Source of the DNA: Mucilaginibacter sp.
GTDB lineage: Bacteria; Bacteroidota; Bacteroidia; Sphingobacteriales; Sphingobacteriaceae
NCBI RefSeq assembly: GCF_028288225.1
Contig: NZ_JAQBOC010000045.1
Coordinates: forward strand, 62,001-126,000
DNA: 64,000 bases
Direction of reading: 5' to 3'
Shown piece after piece: positions 17,823 to 27,437 of the stretch (position 1 is the stretch's first letter; every line of letters starts with the position of its first letter). The translations under genes and the position numbers were made by a program. The notes under the pieces are model-generated. The model was not told the origin of the DNA and did no database searches. It was given only the letters and a program-made list of their open reading frames with translations.

Positions 17823-20800
17823 ATGGAAAGCATTGCTCCCTACAAATCCAGGTACAAGATCCGTTTTGTAACCGCTGCCTCATTATTCGACGGGCATGAT
17901 GCCACCATTAATATTATGCGCCGCATTTTGCAATCATCAGGTGCGGAGGTAATCCATTTGGGGCATAACCGCTCGGTTGATGAGGTGGTTAATTGTGCTA
18001 TACAAGAGGATGTACAGGGCATTGCCCTAACCAGCTACCAGGGCGGGCATGTGGAATATTTTAAATACATGTTCGATCTGCTGAAAGAGCGCGGCGCCGG
18101 CCATATCAAGATCTTTGGCGGTGGCGGCGGTGTGTTTTTACCACAAGAGATTGCCGAACTGCAGGCTTACGGCATAACAAAGATCTACTCACCCGATGAT
18201 GGCCGCACCATGGGCCTGCAGGGCATGATCAATGATATGCTGGAGAAAACGGATTTCCAGAATAAAATAAAACTGAACGGCGAGCTTAAGCATCTGCCCG
18301 AAAAAGATATAAAATCAATTGCTACTGCGATAAGCATTGTTGAGAATTACCCGAAAGAGGCGGATGCCTTTTTAAGTGAGATTCATAAAATTATAAGTAC
18401 CAGCTCTACACCGGTTTTGGGCATTACGGGTACTGGTGGCTCAGGTAAATCATCATTAGTTGATGAAATAGTGCGCCGTTTTTTGATGGAAACCGATAAA
18501 ACAATGGCCATTATTTCGGTTGATCCATCCAAACGCAAAACGGGCGGTGCCTTGCTTGGCGACAGGATCCGGATGAATGCCATTAATAATTCGCGCATCT
18601 ATATGCGCTCACTGGCTACCCGGCAGGCTAATCTTGCATTATCAAAACATGTGCAGGAGAGCATTGACATTTGCAAAGCAGCAGGGTATGATCTGATAAT
18701 AGTTGAAACATCGGGAATCGGTCAATCGGATACGATGATAACGGACTATTGCGATTTATCGCTTTATGTAATGACCCCGGAATTTGGCGCAGCCACCCAA
18801 CTGGAAAAAATTGACATGCTTGATTTTGCCGACCTTGTTGCTTTAAACAAATTCGACAAGCGTGGTGCACTGGACGCTATCCGCGATGTGCGCAAGCAAT
18901 ATAAGCGTAACCACATGCTGTTCCACGCTAAGGATGATGAGATTCCGGTTTATGGCACCATGGCATCACAATTTAATGATCCGGGGATGAATACCCTGTT
19001 TATCGCATTGATGAAAGCTATCAAAGCTAAAACAGGAGTTGACCTTATCGGGACACATACCAGTGTTGAACATGAAAGTGCATCAGAAAAGATCTATATA
19101 ATTCCCCCTGACAGGAACCGTTACCTTGCCGAAATTGCTGAAAGCAGTAATGCCTATAAAGAATGGGTGAACGAACAGTGTAAAATTGCGCAGCAACTTT
19201 TTCAGTTGGATGGGGTAATAAAATTATTAAACGCAGAGACGCAATACTTTGCGTCTCCGGATAAAAAAACCGAATCAGAAAATCAATCAGAGACGCAAAG
19301 TATTGCGTCTCTACAGGATATTAAAACCCACCTGGAAGAACAATTGCATGCTGATTGTAAACGACTGTTAAGGGAATGGCCGGAAACAGTAGCAAAATAT
19401 AAAGCCGAGAACTTTATTTATAAGGTTAGGAATAAAGAGATCAAACAGCCGCTTTATTATACCTCGCTTTCGCAATTGCAGATCCCAAAGATTTCATTAC
19501 CTAAATATGAGGCTTGGGGCGACATTTTACGCTGGCTGCTTACTGAAAATGTGCCGGGAGAATTCCCGTATGCTGCCGGTGTATTTCCTTTAAAAAGGGA
19601 AGGAGAAGACCCAACAAGGATGTTTGCCGGAGAGGGCGGTCCGGAGAGGACCAACAAGAGATTTCATTACGTATCGCTTGGTCAGCCGGCGCACCGGTTA
19701 TCAACAGCTTTTGATTCGGTTACCCTTTATGGTGAAGACCCGCATATCCGCCCGGATATTTATGGGAAAATAGGTAACTCAGGCGTGAGCATTGCCACAC
19801 TTGATGATGCAAAAAAACTGTATTCGGGTTTTGATCTGTGCAGTCCATCAACATCCGTATCCATGACCATAAACGGTCCGGCGCCTATGTTGCTTGGTTT
19901 CTTTATGAACGCGGCTATAGATCAGCAATGCGAAAAATATATAAAAGAGCATAAATTGCAGCATTTGGTTGAGGCTAGGTATAAAGAAGTTTATGATGAT
20001 AAAGGATTGGCAAGACCGGAATATGTGGGCGGTTTACCAAAAGGAAACAATGGCTTGGGCTTATCTATTCTCGGCCTTACCGGCGATCAAATTTTACCGC
20101 CAGATGTTTACGCAAAAATAAAAGCATATGCCATTGCTACCGTTCGTGGTACAGTGCAGGCAGATATCTTAAAGGAAGACCAGGCTCAAAATACCTGTAT
20201 CTTCTCTACCGAGTTTGCGCTGCGGATGATGGGAGATATTCAGCAGTATTTTATTGATGAAAAAGTAAGGAACTTTTATTCAGTTTCTATCTCTGGTTAT
20301 CATATTGCCGAGGCTGGGGCCAACCCTGTTACTCAGCTGGCATTCACCTTATCAAACGGGTTTACTTATGTTGAATATTACCTGAGCCGCGGAATGCATA
20401 TTGATGATTTTGCACCGAACCTGTCGTTCTTTTTCAGTAACGGGATTGATCCGGAATATTCAGTGATCGGCAGGGTTGCGCGCCGCATTTGGGCAAAGGC
20501 CATTAAAAATAAATACAAGGGTAACGACCGCTCGCAAAAGTTGAAATATCATATCCAAACCAGTGGCAGATCATTACATGCGCAGGAGATTGATTTTAAC
20601 GATATCCGCACAACGCTGCAGGCTTTGTATGCTATTTATGATAACTGCAACTCGCTACATACCAATGCCTATGATGAGGCCATAACCACCCCGACAGAAG
20701 AATCTGTACGCAGGGCAATGGCTATCCAGCTGATCATTAACCGCGAGCTTGGCCTCGCCAAAAATGAAAATCCTATCCAGGGCGCTTTTATTATTGAAGA

Positions 20801-21245
20801 ACTGACCGACCTCGTTGAAGAAGCAGTATTAGCCGAATTTAAAGCGATAAATGAACGTGGTGGTGTGCTTGGTGCCATGGAGACTATGTACCAGCGCAGC
20901 AAGATCCAGGAAGAATCGCTTTATTACGAAACCCTTAAACATACCGGTGAATATCCTATTGTAGGAGTAAATACTTTCCTTAATAAAAAAGGGTCGCCTA
21001 CTATTGTCCCTTCTGAAGTTATCCGCGCTACAGAAGAAGAAAAACAATACCAGATTGAAGCACTGCATGAGTTTCAGCATCGGAATGAAGCAATAATCCC
21101 GCAATTATTAAAAGACCTGCAGCATAAAGCCATAGCCGGCGAAAACATCTTTGAAAGCCTGATGGAAGCCTGCAAGTATTGCTCGTTAGGGCAGATCTCG
21201 CATGCGCTTTATGAGGTGGGGGGGCAGTACAGAAGGAATATGTAG
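17823..21245 (+). CDS. icmF: Fused isobutyryl-CoA mutase IcmF
   Basis: This 1140-residue fusion joins an N-terminal B12-binding domain (FDGHDATIN with axial-ligand H25 in DxH), a MeaB-like G-protein chaperone (P-loop [12 protein letters not shown] near 199-210) and a C-terminal methylmalonyl-CoA-mutase-type barrel ([28 protein letters not shown]). The order is diagnostic of IcmF, which interconverts isobutyryl-CoA and butyryl-CoA and can act on related acyl-CoAs, while its GTPase part guards cofactor loading. It is monocistronic. The linker between the chaperone and mutase parts carries an in-frame insertion of two palindromes (residues about 471-497), making the protein somewhat longer than I would expect for the family. 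Confidence 0.93.
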   Translation: MESIAPYKSRYKIRFVTAASLFDGHDATINIMRRILQSSGAEVIHLGHNRSVDEVVNCAIQEDVQGIALTSYQGGHVEYFKYMFDLLKERGAGHIKIFGGGGGVFLPQEIAELQAYGITKIYSPDDGRTMGLQGMINDMLEKTDFQNKIKLNGELKHLPEKDIKSIATAISIVENYPKEADAFLSEIHKIISTSSTPVLGITGTGGSGKSSLVDEIVRRFLMETDKTMAIISVDPSKRKTGGALLGDRIRMNAINNSRIYMRSLATRQANLALSKHVQESIDICKAAGYDLIIVETSGIGQSDTMITDYCDLSLYVMTPEFGAATQLEKIDMLDFADLVALNKFDKRGALDAIRDVRKQYKRNHMLFHAKDDEIPVYGTMASQFNDPGMNTLFIALMKAIKAKTGVDLIGTHTSVEHESASEKIYIIPPDRNRYLAEIAESSNAYKEWVNEQCKIAQQLFQLDGVIKLLNAETQYFASPDKKTESENQSETQSIASLQDIKTHLEEQLHADCKRLLREWPETVAKYKAENFIYKVRNKEIKQPLYYTSLSQLQIPKISLPKYEAWGDILRWLLTENVPGEFPYAAGVFPLKREGEDPTRMFAGEGGPERTNKRFHYVSLGQPAHRLSTAFDSVTLYGEDPHIRPDIYGKIGNSGVSIATLDDAKKLYSGFDLCSPSTSVSMTINGPAPMLLGFFMNAAIDQQCEKYIKEHKLQHLVEARYKEVYDDKGLARPEYVGGLPKGNNGLGLSILGLTGDQILPPDVYAKIKAYAIATVRGTVQADILKEDQAQNTCIFSTEFALRMMGDIQQYFIDEKVRNFYSVSISGYHIAEAGANPVTQLAFTLSNGFTYVEYYLSRGMHIDDFAPNLSFFFSNGIDPEYSVIGRVARRIWAKAIKNKYKGNDRSQKLKYHIQTSGRSLHAQEIDFNDIRTTLQALYAIYDNCNSLHTNAYDEAITTPTEESVRRAMAIQLIINRELGLAKNENPIQGAFIIEELTDLVEEAVLAEFKAINERGGVLGAMETMYQRSKIQEESLYYETLKHTGEYPIVGVNTFLNKKGSPTIVPSEVIRATEEEKQYQIEALHEFQHRNEAIIPQLLKDLQHKAIAGENIFESLMEACKYCSLGQISHALYEVGGQYRRNM
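19235..19312. repeat. Pair of mutually inverted palindromes inside icmF
   Basis: Palindrome one (19236-19257) has arms GAGACGCAA and TTGCGTCTC around TACT. Palindrome two (19289-19312) has arms AGAGACGCAA and TTGCGTCTCT around AGTA. The 22-nt cores are exact reverse complements, 32 nt apart. The frame stays open through both. This looks like a REP/MITE-type element inserted into a protein linker. Confidence 0.88.
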
Positions 21246-21252
21246 GTTGTGA

Positions 21253-21324
21253 AAGGGTCAAGACAGGAAGAGTCAAGATTCAAGAAAGAAGAATTAGACT
21301 TTTTTCTTATATCTTGCTTCTGAA
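21253..21324. repeat. TCAAGA-type words left of the zeta-toxin cassette
   Basis: GTCAAGA, AGAGTCAAGATTCAAGAAAG and TCTTGCTTCTGA follow each other between icmF and the kinase gene. The same vocabulary in inverted orientation (CTCTTGATTCCTGACTTCTTG, shown in part) lies at 22108-22138 on the other side of the cassette. Confidence 0.5.
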
Positions 21325-21345
21325 ATTCTATCAAATCGCCCATTA

Positions 21346-21924
21346 ATGCCGAACTTATATATAATAGCTGGATGCAATGGTGCCGGGAAAACAACGGCAA
21401 GTTATACCATACTGCCCGAAATGCTGAACTGTAAAGAGTTTGTTAATGCTGACAGCATAGCAGCAGGGTTGTCTCCTTTTAACCCGGACAATGTTGCAAT
21501 CCAAGCTGGCAGAATTATGCTAAGCAGGATTGATGCCTTGCTAAAGAACGGAGACGATTTTGCGATAGAAACTACTTTAGCTACTAAAAGTTATGTATCC
21601 TTAATTAAAAATGCCCGAACTATCGGGTACAAAATAACAATGGTGTTTTTTTGGTTGAGATCTCCGCAAGAAGCAAAGCAACGGGTAGCCACAAGAGTAA
21701 GCAAGGGTGGACACCATATTCCTGATGAGATTGTAGATAGAAGATATTTCAAGGGGATTTATAATTTACGACATCTTTACATAGCTATATGCGACTATTG
21801 GGCAGTCTTCAATAATGAGGCAGGAAGCCCCGAACTAGTTATTTCAGGTGAATTTAATCAGTCGCAAATGATTTTTAATAGTGATATTTGGGATGTAATT
21901 AAAAAGCAAAGCGATGAAACCTGA
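21346..21924 (+). CDS. Zeta-toxin-like P-loop kinase
   Basis: The 192-residue protein has a Walker A GCNGAGKTT (9-17), NADSIAAGLSPFNP, the conserved IETTLATKSY and a lid region with RVSKGGHHIPDEIVDRRY. This is the zeta-toxin / small-ATPase family; true zeta toxins phosphorylate UDP-N-acetylglucosamine and block wall synthesis. Many chromosomal relatives are not proven toxins, so toxicity here is inferred. An 11-nt overlap with the following small gene suggests a coupled pair. No antitoxin-like gene lies upstream, where epsilon normally is. Confidence 0.8.
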   Translation: MPNLYIIAGCNGAGKTTASYTILPEMLNCKEFVNADSIAAGLSPFNPDNVAIQAGRIMLSRIDALLKNGDDFAIETTLATKSYVSLIKNARTIGYKITMVFFWLRSPQEAKQRVATRVSKGGHHIPDEIVDRRYFKGIYNLRHLYIAICDYWAVFNNEAGSPELVISGEFNQSQMIFNSDIWDVIKKQSDET

Positions 21925-22090
21925 AAATATTGAATTGCAAAATAAAATTATTGAGGGGGCAAATAAAGCTTATTTGAAGCTGCTTGTATCCAGCGCCGAA
22001 AAAAATCAAAGTCTTGTAATAACAGATAAAGACGGCAACATTCAACACGTTCCCGCTAAGGAGTTATTAAAAAAGCTTTCAGAAAAATAA
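21914..22090 (+). CDS. Small partner of the zeta-like kinase, antitoxin candidate
   Basis: A 58-residue frame starts with ATG at 21914, overlapping the kinase end by 11 nt, and ends at 22090. It reads MKPENIELQNKIIEGANKAY ... LVITDKDGNIQHVPAKELL. The acidic and lysine-rich helical N-terminus and a short beta-hairpin-like part are typical of small partner proteins. No named family was recognised. The overlap with the kinase is the main evidence; an antitoxin role is inference. Confidence 0.6.
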   Translation: MKPENIELQNKIIEGANKAYLKLLVSSAEKNQSLVITDKDGNIQHVPAKELLKKLSEK

Positions 22091-22141
22091 ATTTCCGAAA
22101 GCTTCTCTTTTTCTCTTGATTCCTGACTTCTTGCTTCTAAA

Positions 22142-23917
22142 TTACTTTTCCTTCCCCACAAAATCACCCATCACGGCTTCTCTTATTAATGCTGGTGGTA
22201 AAATGCCCTGTGACAATATGAAATCATGAAATTGCTGTGCATTGAACTTATCGCCAAGTGCTTTTTCTGTGTCTTTTCTTAAAGCTATCATTTTGGTGAA
22301 GCCATAAAAATAGCTGTTGGCCTGGCCGGGAGCGTTAAGGCTGTAGCGCTCAACTTCCTGTTTGGCAAAGGCATGTGATTGTACCACATCTGTCATCAAT
22401 AGGTTTAGTGCTTTCTCCTGGGTTATGGTGCCGGCTTGCAGCTCAGGGTCTAAAAAAGCACGGGCGGCACGGAGTAAACGATAATCTAATGAAACCAGCT
22501 GACCTTCAGCCGGCATAAACGGACGGGTTATGTATTCGGAATACAAGCCCCAGCCTTCCACATTGGTTGAGTTAAAGGCATATAGGGCGCGGGCCTGTGA
22601 CACACCTTCTTCCACCATTTTGTCGAATTGTAACTCATGACCAGGGCGCGCTTCGTGGGCGATGATGGTCCATGAGGCAGCATCAAAGGTGAAATCGTCA
22701 TATTTGTCAACCTTTTCGCCAGGAGCTGGCGGCATATTCAATGGTAATACAAAAACGCCACGCTGACCGGTATTATTTAAAAATGGCGGCGGCACCATGT
22801 GCGGTGCAGGCGATTGAGCTGTTTCAGCTTCGCTTGCCAGCCTGATAATTGCAGGGCGGTTTGGCAGGGTCACCAAATGCTGTTCCCTGATAATACCTTC
22901 AATATCGGCCAAATGTCTTTTGTAGAGCGGCATGATTGAGTCGCCGATGATCTGGTTCTTCTTCAGGTATTTTATTACTTCCCGGTAATCGGCTGATGGC
23001 AGGTTGTATTTTTTAGCGATCTGCTCAGCCAGCGGTTTCATCTGGTTTTGGATATCTGTAAAAGCAGCGTGGGCTATTTTGGCAAGTTCGGCAGGGGGGA
23101 CGTCAATGCCATAACCTTCTAATGCCAGTTTATATTCTTCGGCCGGCAAGCGGAAATCGGTACGCGTTTTTGGCAGTACACTGGCTTTTGCCCAGGCATC
23201 GTAATCTTCCAGCTGTTTTTTTATTGTAGCATAGGCCTTTTCGTAGCCGGTAACGTTATACTTTTTAAATAGCTCCTCAATACCACTAACCATGCTGGCA
23301 TTGCGCGAAAGCTCAACCTCCATGGCTTGTTTTGAAGGATAGATCATCCTCGGTTTGCTTAATTGCTGAATTGTACGGCTTTTATAAATAGCGCTGATCG
23401 GCTCATACCCTTTTTGCAATCCGGCATATTTATTCAGGCGGATAACTGCGGCAGCACGGCGTTCGGCCGGGGTTTGGTCATCAAGCAAAATTTGTAGTCC
23501 CTGGAAAACTGATGAAGTAGGGTTGAGGTATGAAACCTCCTTGCTTAAATTAAAATCCTGGTTCCTGAAACCCAGCTCTGATTGATTGATCAGGATATCA
23601 AGGTCTTGTTTTATTTTTAGATCAGTTTCCTGCAGTTTAGCCGCTTTTAGTTGTGCAACGGCTTGTTCCCTCTCTTTTCGCTGGGCTAAATCATTGGCCA
23701 GCGTTGGCACCGATATCAATGTATCATAAAAAGCCAGGCCTTGCGATGAGCCAAACTCGGGTGAATATTTTTCATCAAGATCAATAAGGATCTTGGTGTA
23801 GGTGTTTGATTTAGTTATCCAGGCGTTACTGTCAGATTGTGCTTTAAGGGCGAAAGGCTGTAAAGCAAATGCGCCTATCGCCAATGCATATATCGTTTTG
23901 TTTTTTAGGGTGATCAT
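22142..23917 (-). CDS. DUF885 family secreted metallopeptidase-like protein
   Basis: The 591-residue protein starts with a signal peptide (MITLKNKTIYALAIGAFALQ, cut near LKAQS). The DUF885 core includes HEARPGHE with H421, E422 and H427, a zinc-site pattern HExxxxH, followed by NVEGWGLYSEY, the family's second signature. The fold is related to M32/thermolysin-like peptidases; substrate is unknown. It lies alone on the minus strand, and a paralogue occupies 58229-60013. Confidence 0.85.
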   Translation of the reverse strand: MITLKNKTIYALAIGAFALQPFALKAQSDSNAWITKSNTYTKILIDLDEKYSPEFGSSQGLAFYDTLISVPTLANDLAQRKEREQAVAQLKAAKLQETDLKIKQDLDILINQSELGFRNQDFNLSKEVSYLNPTSSVFQGLQILLDDQTPAERRAAAVIRLNKYAGLQKGYEPISAIYKSRTIQQLSKPRMIYPSKQAMEVELSRNASMVSGIEELFKKYNVTGYEKAYATIKKQLEDYDAWAKASVLPKTRTDFRLPAEEYKLALEGYGIDVPPAELAKIAHAAFTDIQNQMKPLAEQIAKKYNLPSADYREVIKYLKKNQIIGDSIMPLYKRHLADIEGIIREQHLVTLPNRPAIIRLASEAETAQSPAPHMVPPPFLNNTGQRGVFVLPLNMPPAPGEKVDKYDDFTFDAASWTIIAHEARPGHELQFDKMVEEGVSQARALYAFNSTNVEGWGLYSEYITRPFMPAEGQLVSLDYRLLRAARAFLDPELQAGTITQEKALNLLMTDVVQSHAFAKQEVERYSLNAPGQANSYFYGFTKMIALRKDTEKALGDKFNAQQFHDFILSQGILPPALIREAVMGDFVGKEK

Positions 23918-24073
23918 GTTTTAAATTTATAGAACTATAAAAATATCATTAGCAGGGCTATGAAACGAAAAATTTCAATAAAATAAGTGAATTTTTCAAT
24001 GATGATGTTGAATAGCGCCATGCTTCGAATAATTCATTTATGATCTAAAGAAAAATTGTACATTCATTCCTTA

Positions 24074-24883
24074 ATGAGGATAACGATTATTGTTTTATTA
24101 GGCTGGTTGAGTTACAGCTTAAATCATGAAGGCATCAAAAGCAATTTCGCTGAATTGAGACCAAATAATTCAATGGACACTATTCCTCAATCAGTCCAAA
24201 AACTTATCAGCTCTTATAAAAATTTTGTCGTTGCTTTCTCAAACAACCACATAATTTTTAAGGATGGCAGTAAATTTCTATGGGATGACGGGATAAAAAA
24301 CAAATCACCAAAATTACTATTAGAAAACCCCGATCTTAAAGATCTGTTCGCTCAAAAATATGTAACGGGCGCATTAAAATCTCCGCCGGCAGCAAACTTT
24401 GATCCAGGGAGGGTTAGGAATGGGCCTTTCTTTCTGAAAATGTATGGCGCTACAGAAAAGGAGGTGAGAAAAAACTTAACGGAAATAACCTGGTGCCCCA
24501 AATTGGTCGGCCAGAAAATTACGGTGACCAGGATCAATGGAATCGACAAAAAACTAGCACAGATCTCAAATGAGCTTGATGAGCATCCTGAGTTAAAAAA
24601 ATATCTCACAAATATAGGCGGCACATTTACCTGGCGTAACATTAATGGCACCAACAGGCACAGTATGCACAGCTTTGGGATGACGATTGATATAAACATC
24701 GCTTGTTCTGATTATTGGCAATGGGTCTGTAAATGCACCAATGAAAATGCGGCTATACAATACAAAAACAGGATCCCCCAAACCATAGTTGATATATTTG
24801 AAAAGCATGGATTTATTTGGGGAGGCAAGTGGTACCACTTTGATACTATGCACTTTGAATACAGGCCTGAATTAATAGATTGA
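24074..24883 (+). CDS. M15 family D-alanyl-D-alanine carboxypeptidase-like protein
   Basis: The 269-residue protein has an N-terminal hydrophobic segment (MRITIIVLLGWLSYSLN), and the M15 peptidase signature HSFGMTIDIN plus KWYHFDTMHFEYRP, which supply the zinc and catalytic residues of VanY/M15-type LD- or DD-carboxypeptidases. It probably cuts peptidoglycan side chains in the periplasm. An in-frame TTG at 24056 would add six residues; the ATG at 24074 gives a clean signal or anchor. The next gene starts 3 nt after its stop, indicating an operon. Confidence 0.8.
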   Translation: MRITIIVLLGWLSYSLNHEGIKSNFAELRPNNSMDTIPQSVQKLISSYKNFVVAFSNNHIIFKDGSKFLWDDGIKNKSPKLLLENPDLKDLFAQKYVTGALKSPPAANFDPGRVRNGPFFLKMYGATEKEVRKNLTEITWCPKLVGQKITVTRINGIDKKLAQISNELDEHPELKKYLTNIGGTFTWRNINGTNRHSMHSFGMTIDINIACSDYWQWVCKCTNENAAIQYKNRIPQTIVDIFEKHGFIWGGKWYHFDTMHFEYRPELID

Positions 24884-24886
24884 GAG

Positions 24887-25645
24887 ATGAAAAATATTTT
24901 ATTATTTATACTGGTGTTTGTTAATGGTTTTGCCGTGCCGGATAATGTATTAACCCGGTTTAAGATCCCGGAAGGCTACCATCACATTAGTGCAAAGCCT
25001 GGCAGTTTTGCCGCTTATCTGCAAAGCCTGCCGCTTAAACCTGTGGGTACACAAACCAAGACCTATAGGGGCGACATTGCCCGTACAGATGTTTACACCG
25101 CTGCTGTTGTGGGTCTGAGTGTGGGCAACCATGACTTGCAGCAATGTGCCGACGCTGTGATGCGCCTGCGCGGCGAATACCTTTATCAGCAAAAAAATTA
25201 TAGAGCCATCAGCTTTAATTTTGTGAGCGGCTTTAAGTGCGATTATGTGCATTATGCAAACGGATACCGCTATAGTAATGACAGATGGGTATTAAAGGCG
25301 AAAAAGGATCACAGCTACCCAGCCTTTATGCGCTATATGGCCCTTGTATTTTCGTACGCTGGCACACTTTCATTGGAAAAAGAACTTCACCCGGTAACTA
25401 ACGTTGATGAGCTAAAAGCAGGAGATGTGTTTATTCATGGCGGCTCACCAGGACATTGTTTTATTGTGATGGGTGTGGTGGAGAACGATAAACATCAAAA
25501 GCAGTTTTTACTTGCCCAAAGCTTTATGCCAGCTCAAAATATACAGGTGCTACAATACCATTCGCCGTGGTTTAGCATGGATAAGCGTAGCGACATATTA
25601 TATGGCGAGCTGATAGCTAAGAATTATTTGAGAAGGTTTGATTAG
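24887..25645 (+). CDS. DUF4846 domain protein
   Basis: The 252-residue protein has a signal peptide (MKNILLFILVFVNGFAVP) and segments typical of DUF4846: NHDLQQCADAVMRLRGEYLY, GDVFIHGGSPGHCFIVMGV and LLAQSFMPAQNIQVL. The Cys and His in GGSPGHCFIV suggest an NlpC-like or papain-like active site, which is inference. It follows the M15 peptidase by 3 nt, so a joint role in envelope or peptidoglycan remodelling is likely. Confidence 0.8.
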   Translation: MKNILLFILVFVNGFAVPDNVLTRFKIPEGYHHISAKPGSFAAYLQSLPLKPVGTQTKTYRGDIARTDVYTAAVVGLSVGNHDLQQCADAVMRLRGEYLYQQKNYRAISFNFVSGFKCDYVHYANGYRYSNDRWVLKAKKDHSYPAFMRYMALVFSYAGTLSLEKELHPVTNVDELKAGDVFIHGGSPGHCFIVMGVVENDKHQKQFLLAQSFMPAQNIQVLQYHSPWFSMDKRSDILYGELIAKNYLRRFD

Positions 25646-25659
25646 GAGGAGAATCGAAG

Positions 25660-25755
25660 TTTAGTCTCGAGTCGAAAGTCTCAGGTCTTGAGTTCTAAGT
25701 CAGAAAAAGAAAAAATTTGACTTAAGACTTGCGACTTAAGACTTTTGACTTAACA
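25660..25755. repeat. AAGTC / GACTT word repeat between convergent genes
   Basis: AGTCTCGAGTCGAAAGTCTC on the left and repeated GACTTAAGACTT words on the right form an imperfect inverted repeat filling the gap. It is the same family as 17665-17728. Confidence 0.65.
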
Positions 25756-26472
25756 CTAATTTGTTGTTTCGCCTGCTGCTGCCCAAAATACAAGGTAACC
25801 CGGTTTTTTCTTTTGAATGTTTATGCTTTTAAGTTTTTTTGTTGAATCTGGATTGACCGTCAGCAGGTCGATATTGTGATGATCTTTTTCGGTCATGTTA
25901 TTTTTATTGCCCCATTTAGCAAGATCATGGGCAAGATAACATAGCTCTGGTTTACGATCATCTGCCGGCAGGTCATCATAATAATCAGGCAATGTAAGAT
26001 CTTCCGAAACAACGCTATTATCAGCATATAAAAACTCCACTTTCAAATATGACGGGCCTTCGGAACTCGTCAAAGCCAGGTATACTGCTTTATATTTTAA
26101 TGATGGCACAGCAAATTCGACACCGCCCTCGCCGCTGATATTGCAGGTTTGATTGCGCAGGCTATCGGTATTTGAATAATGCAGCTGAATTTCAGGATGT
26201 GAATTGTTAGCGGGGAATAGGGGATCATCAGGCAGAGCATGAGGTTGTTTATCGCCATTAAATAAAGCTGCAGATAGCGTTAAATAGCCGTCGCCCAATC
26301 CGTTCCCATCGATGCCTTTGGTCCAGGTTATTAACTTGTTATTGGTTAAGGTAGTTACCGGCCTGGCGTTTAAAATTTTACCAATGTCAAACTGTACTAT
26401 TTTATTATTTTTATTTGATGTAAAAGTGTTGGTAATCAAAATTATACAAAAAATAGCCGCTGTTATTTTCAT
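25756..26472 (-). CDS. Secreted hypothetical protein
   Basis: The 238-residue protein has a short signal peptide (MKITAAIFCIILITNTF) and a beta-rich body with GDGYLTLSAALFNGDKQP, GGVEFAVPSLKYKAVYLAL and YLKVEFLYADNS. This looks like a jelly-roll or carbohydrate-binding-like domain, but I do not recognise the family. It ends in a hydrophobic stretch PGYLVFWAAAGE. The gene is 12 nt upstream of nothing related; it is convergent with DUF4846 and follows the small gene at 26485 on the same strand. Confidence 0.65.
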   Translation of the reverse strand: MKITAAIFCIILITNTFTSNKNNKIVQFDIGKILNARPVTTLTNNKLITWTKGIDGNGLGDGYLTLSAALFNGDKQPHALPDDPLFPANNSHPEIQLHYSNTDSLRNQTCNISGEGGVEFAVPSLKYKAVYLALTSSEGPSYLKVEFLYADNSVVSEDLTLPDYYDDLPADDRKPELCYLAHDLAKWGNKNNMTEKDHHNIDLLTVNPDSTKKLKSINIQKKKPGYLVFWAAAGETTN

Positions 26473-26484
26473 TTGTTATGTTTT

Positions 26485-26772
26485 TTAAATGCCGCTTTTA
26501 GCTTCTTCCAGGCAATTTATAAAGTCTTTCTTATTTATTTCCCCCACCAAACTGTTTTTTACCACCACACCAATGCCCTCAGCCATTTTTTTTAACTGCA
26601 AACGTCCCTTAAACAAATGATCCTCACCAGATTGAATAAACCACGCGATGCTTTTTAATGTGGACTTGCGGCAAACATTTTCCACGCCCTTGTTATAAAC
26701 TACTAAACGCACCTGTTTATCAAGGTTTTCGATGGCAAATGAGTGCTCATTATCAAGTTTTATAACATTCAT
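26485..26772 (-). CDS. Small hypothetical protein
   Basis: The 95-residue protein reads MNVIKLDNEHSFAIENLDKQ and has no signal peptide. It is a mixed alpha/beta cytosolic protein with KSTLKSIAWFIQSGEDHLFKGR and a helical end. An upstream ATG at 26820 would add 16 hydrophobic residues; ATG 26772 gives a more ordinary start. No family was recognised. It ends 12 nt before the ATG of the secreted hypothetical gene. Confidence 0.5.
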   Translation of the reverse strand: MNVIKLDNEHSFAIENLDKQVRLVVYNKGVENVCRKSTLKSIAWFIQSGEDHLFKGRLQLKKMAEGIGVVVKNSLVGEINKKDFINCLEEAKSGI

Positions 26773-26902
26773 TATAAATAATATAACTAACTCAAAACTA
26801 AGTAGAAAGAAGTAAAACACCTAGGCTTTTTAAGACAAAAGAAAAGGAATATCGATTTAAAAAATAATCCACATACATATTACACAAGTGTTAATAACTT
26901 TA

Positions 26903-26929
26903 GTGGGGTAAAGTGGTAAGAAGTGGTAA
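26903..26929 (+). promoter_or_regulatory. MraZ operator: three GTGG boxes at 10-bp period
   Basis: GTGG motifs start at 26903, 26913 and 26923 in the context GTGGGGTAAA, GTGGTAAGAA, GTGGTAAAAG. MraZ proteins are known to bind such G-rich direct repeats with helical-turn spacing upstream of mraZ. A degenerate -7 element TAATTTTA at 26938-26945 follows. Confidence 0.75.
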
Positions 26930-26972
26930 AAGAAATCTAATTTTACATTACAATTAATGCCACAGTTTCAAT

Positions 26973-27437
26973 ATGTCCTATTTAACCGGCGAGTTTGAGT
27001 GTAAATTAGATAACAAAGGGCGAATGATGATCCCTGCGGGCCTCAAGAAAAAGCTTCCAGAAGCTGACACTGAGTGCCTTGTGATCAATCGCGGCTTTGA
27101 AAAATATCTTGTGATTTACACTAAACAAGAATGGGACAAAAAACTTGATGAACTGAACAAACTTAATCAATACGAAAAGAAAAACATAGAATTTATAAGA
27201 TATTTTACCCGCGGCGCAACAGAATTGAATGTTGATGCAGCAGGCAGGGTCAATTTGCCGCAAGGGTTATTGGATTATGCAGGGATTGGAAGCGATGTTG
27301 TACTAACTTGCCAGTTAACAAAAATTGAGATGTGGGATAAAGCGGCGTACAATAAAATGATAGATAACGAACCGGATAATTTTGCATTATTGGCTGAGGA
27401 AGTGATGGGTGATAAAAGAAAGGAGGGTGTTGTATGA
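26973..27437 (+). CDS. mraZ: Transcriptional regulator MraZ
   Basis: The 154-residue protein has two SpoVT/AbrB-like MraZ domains: FECKLDNKGRMMIPAGLKK at about 8-26 and TELNVDAAGRVNLPQGLLDY at about 83-101. Both keep the DxxGR core. MraZ binds DNA as a ring-shaped oligomer and represses the dcw operon that it opens. The three GTGG boxes upstream are its probable sites. The stop TGA overlaps the rsmH ATG by 4 nt (ATGA), so the two are coupled. This is the first gene of the division and cell-wall cluster. Confidence 0.95.
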   Translation: MSYLTGEFECKLDNKGRMMIPAGLKKKLPEADTECLVINRGFEKYLVIYTKQEWDKKLDELNKLNQYEKKNIEFIRYFTRGATELNVDAAGRVNLPQGLLDYAGIGSDVVLTCQLTKIEMWDKAAYNKMIDNEPDNFALLAEEVMGDKRKEGVV

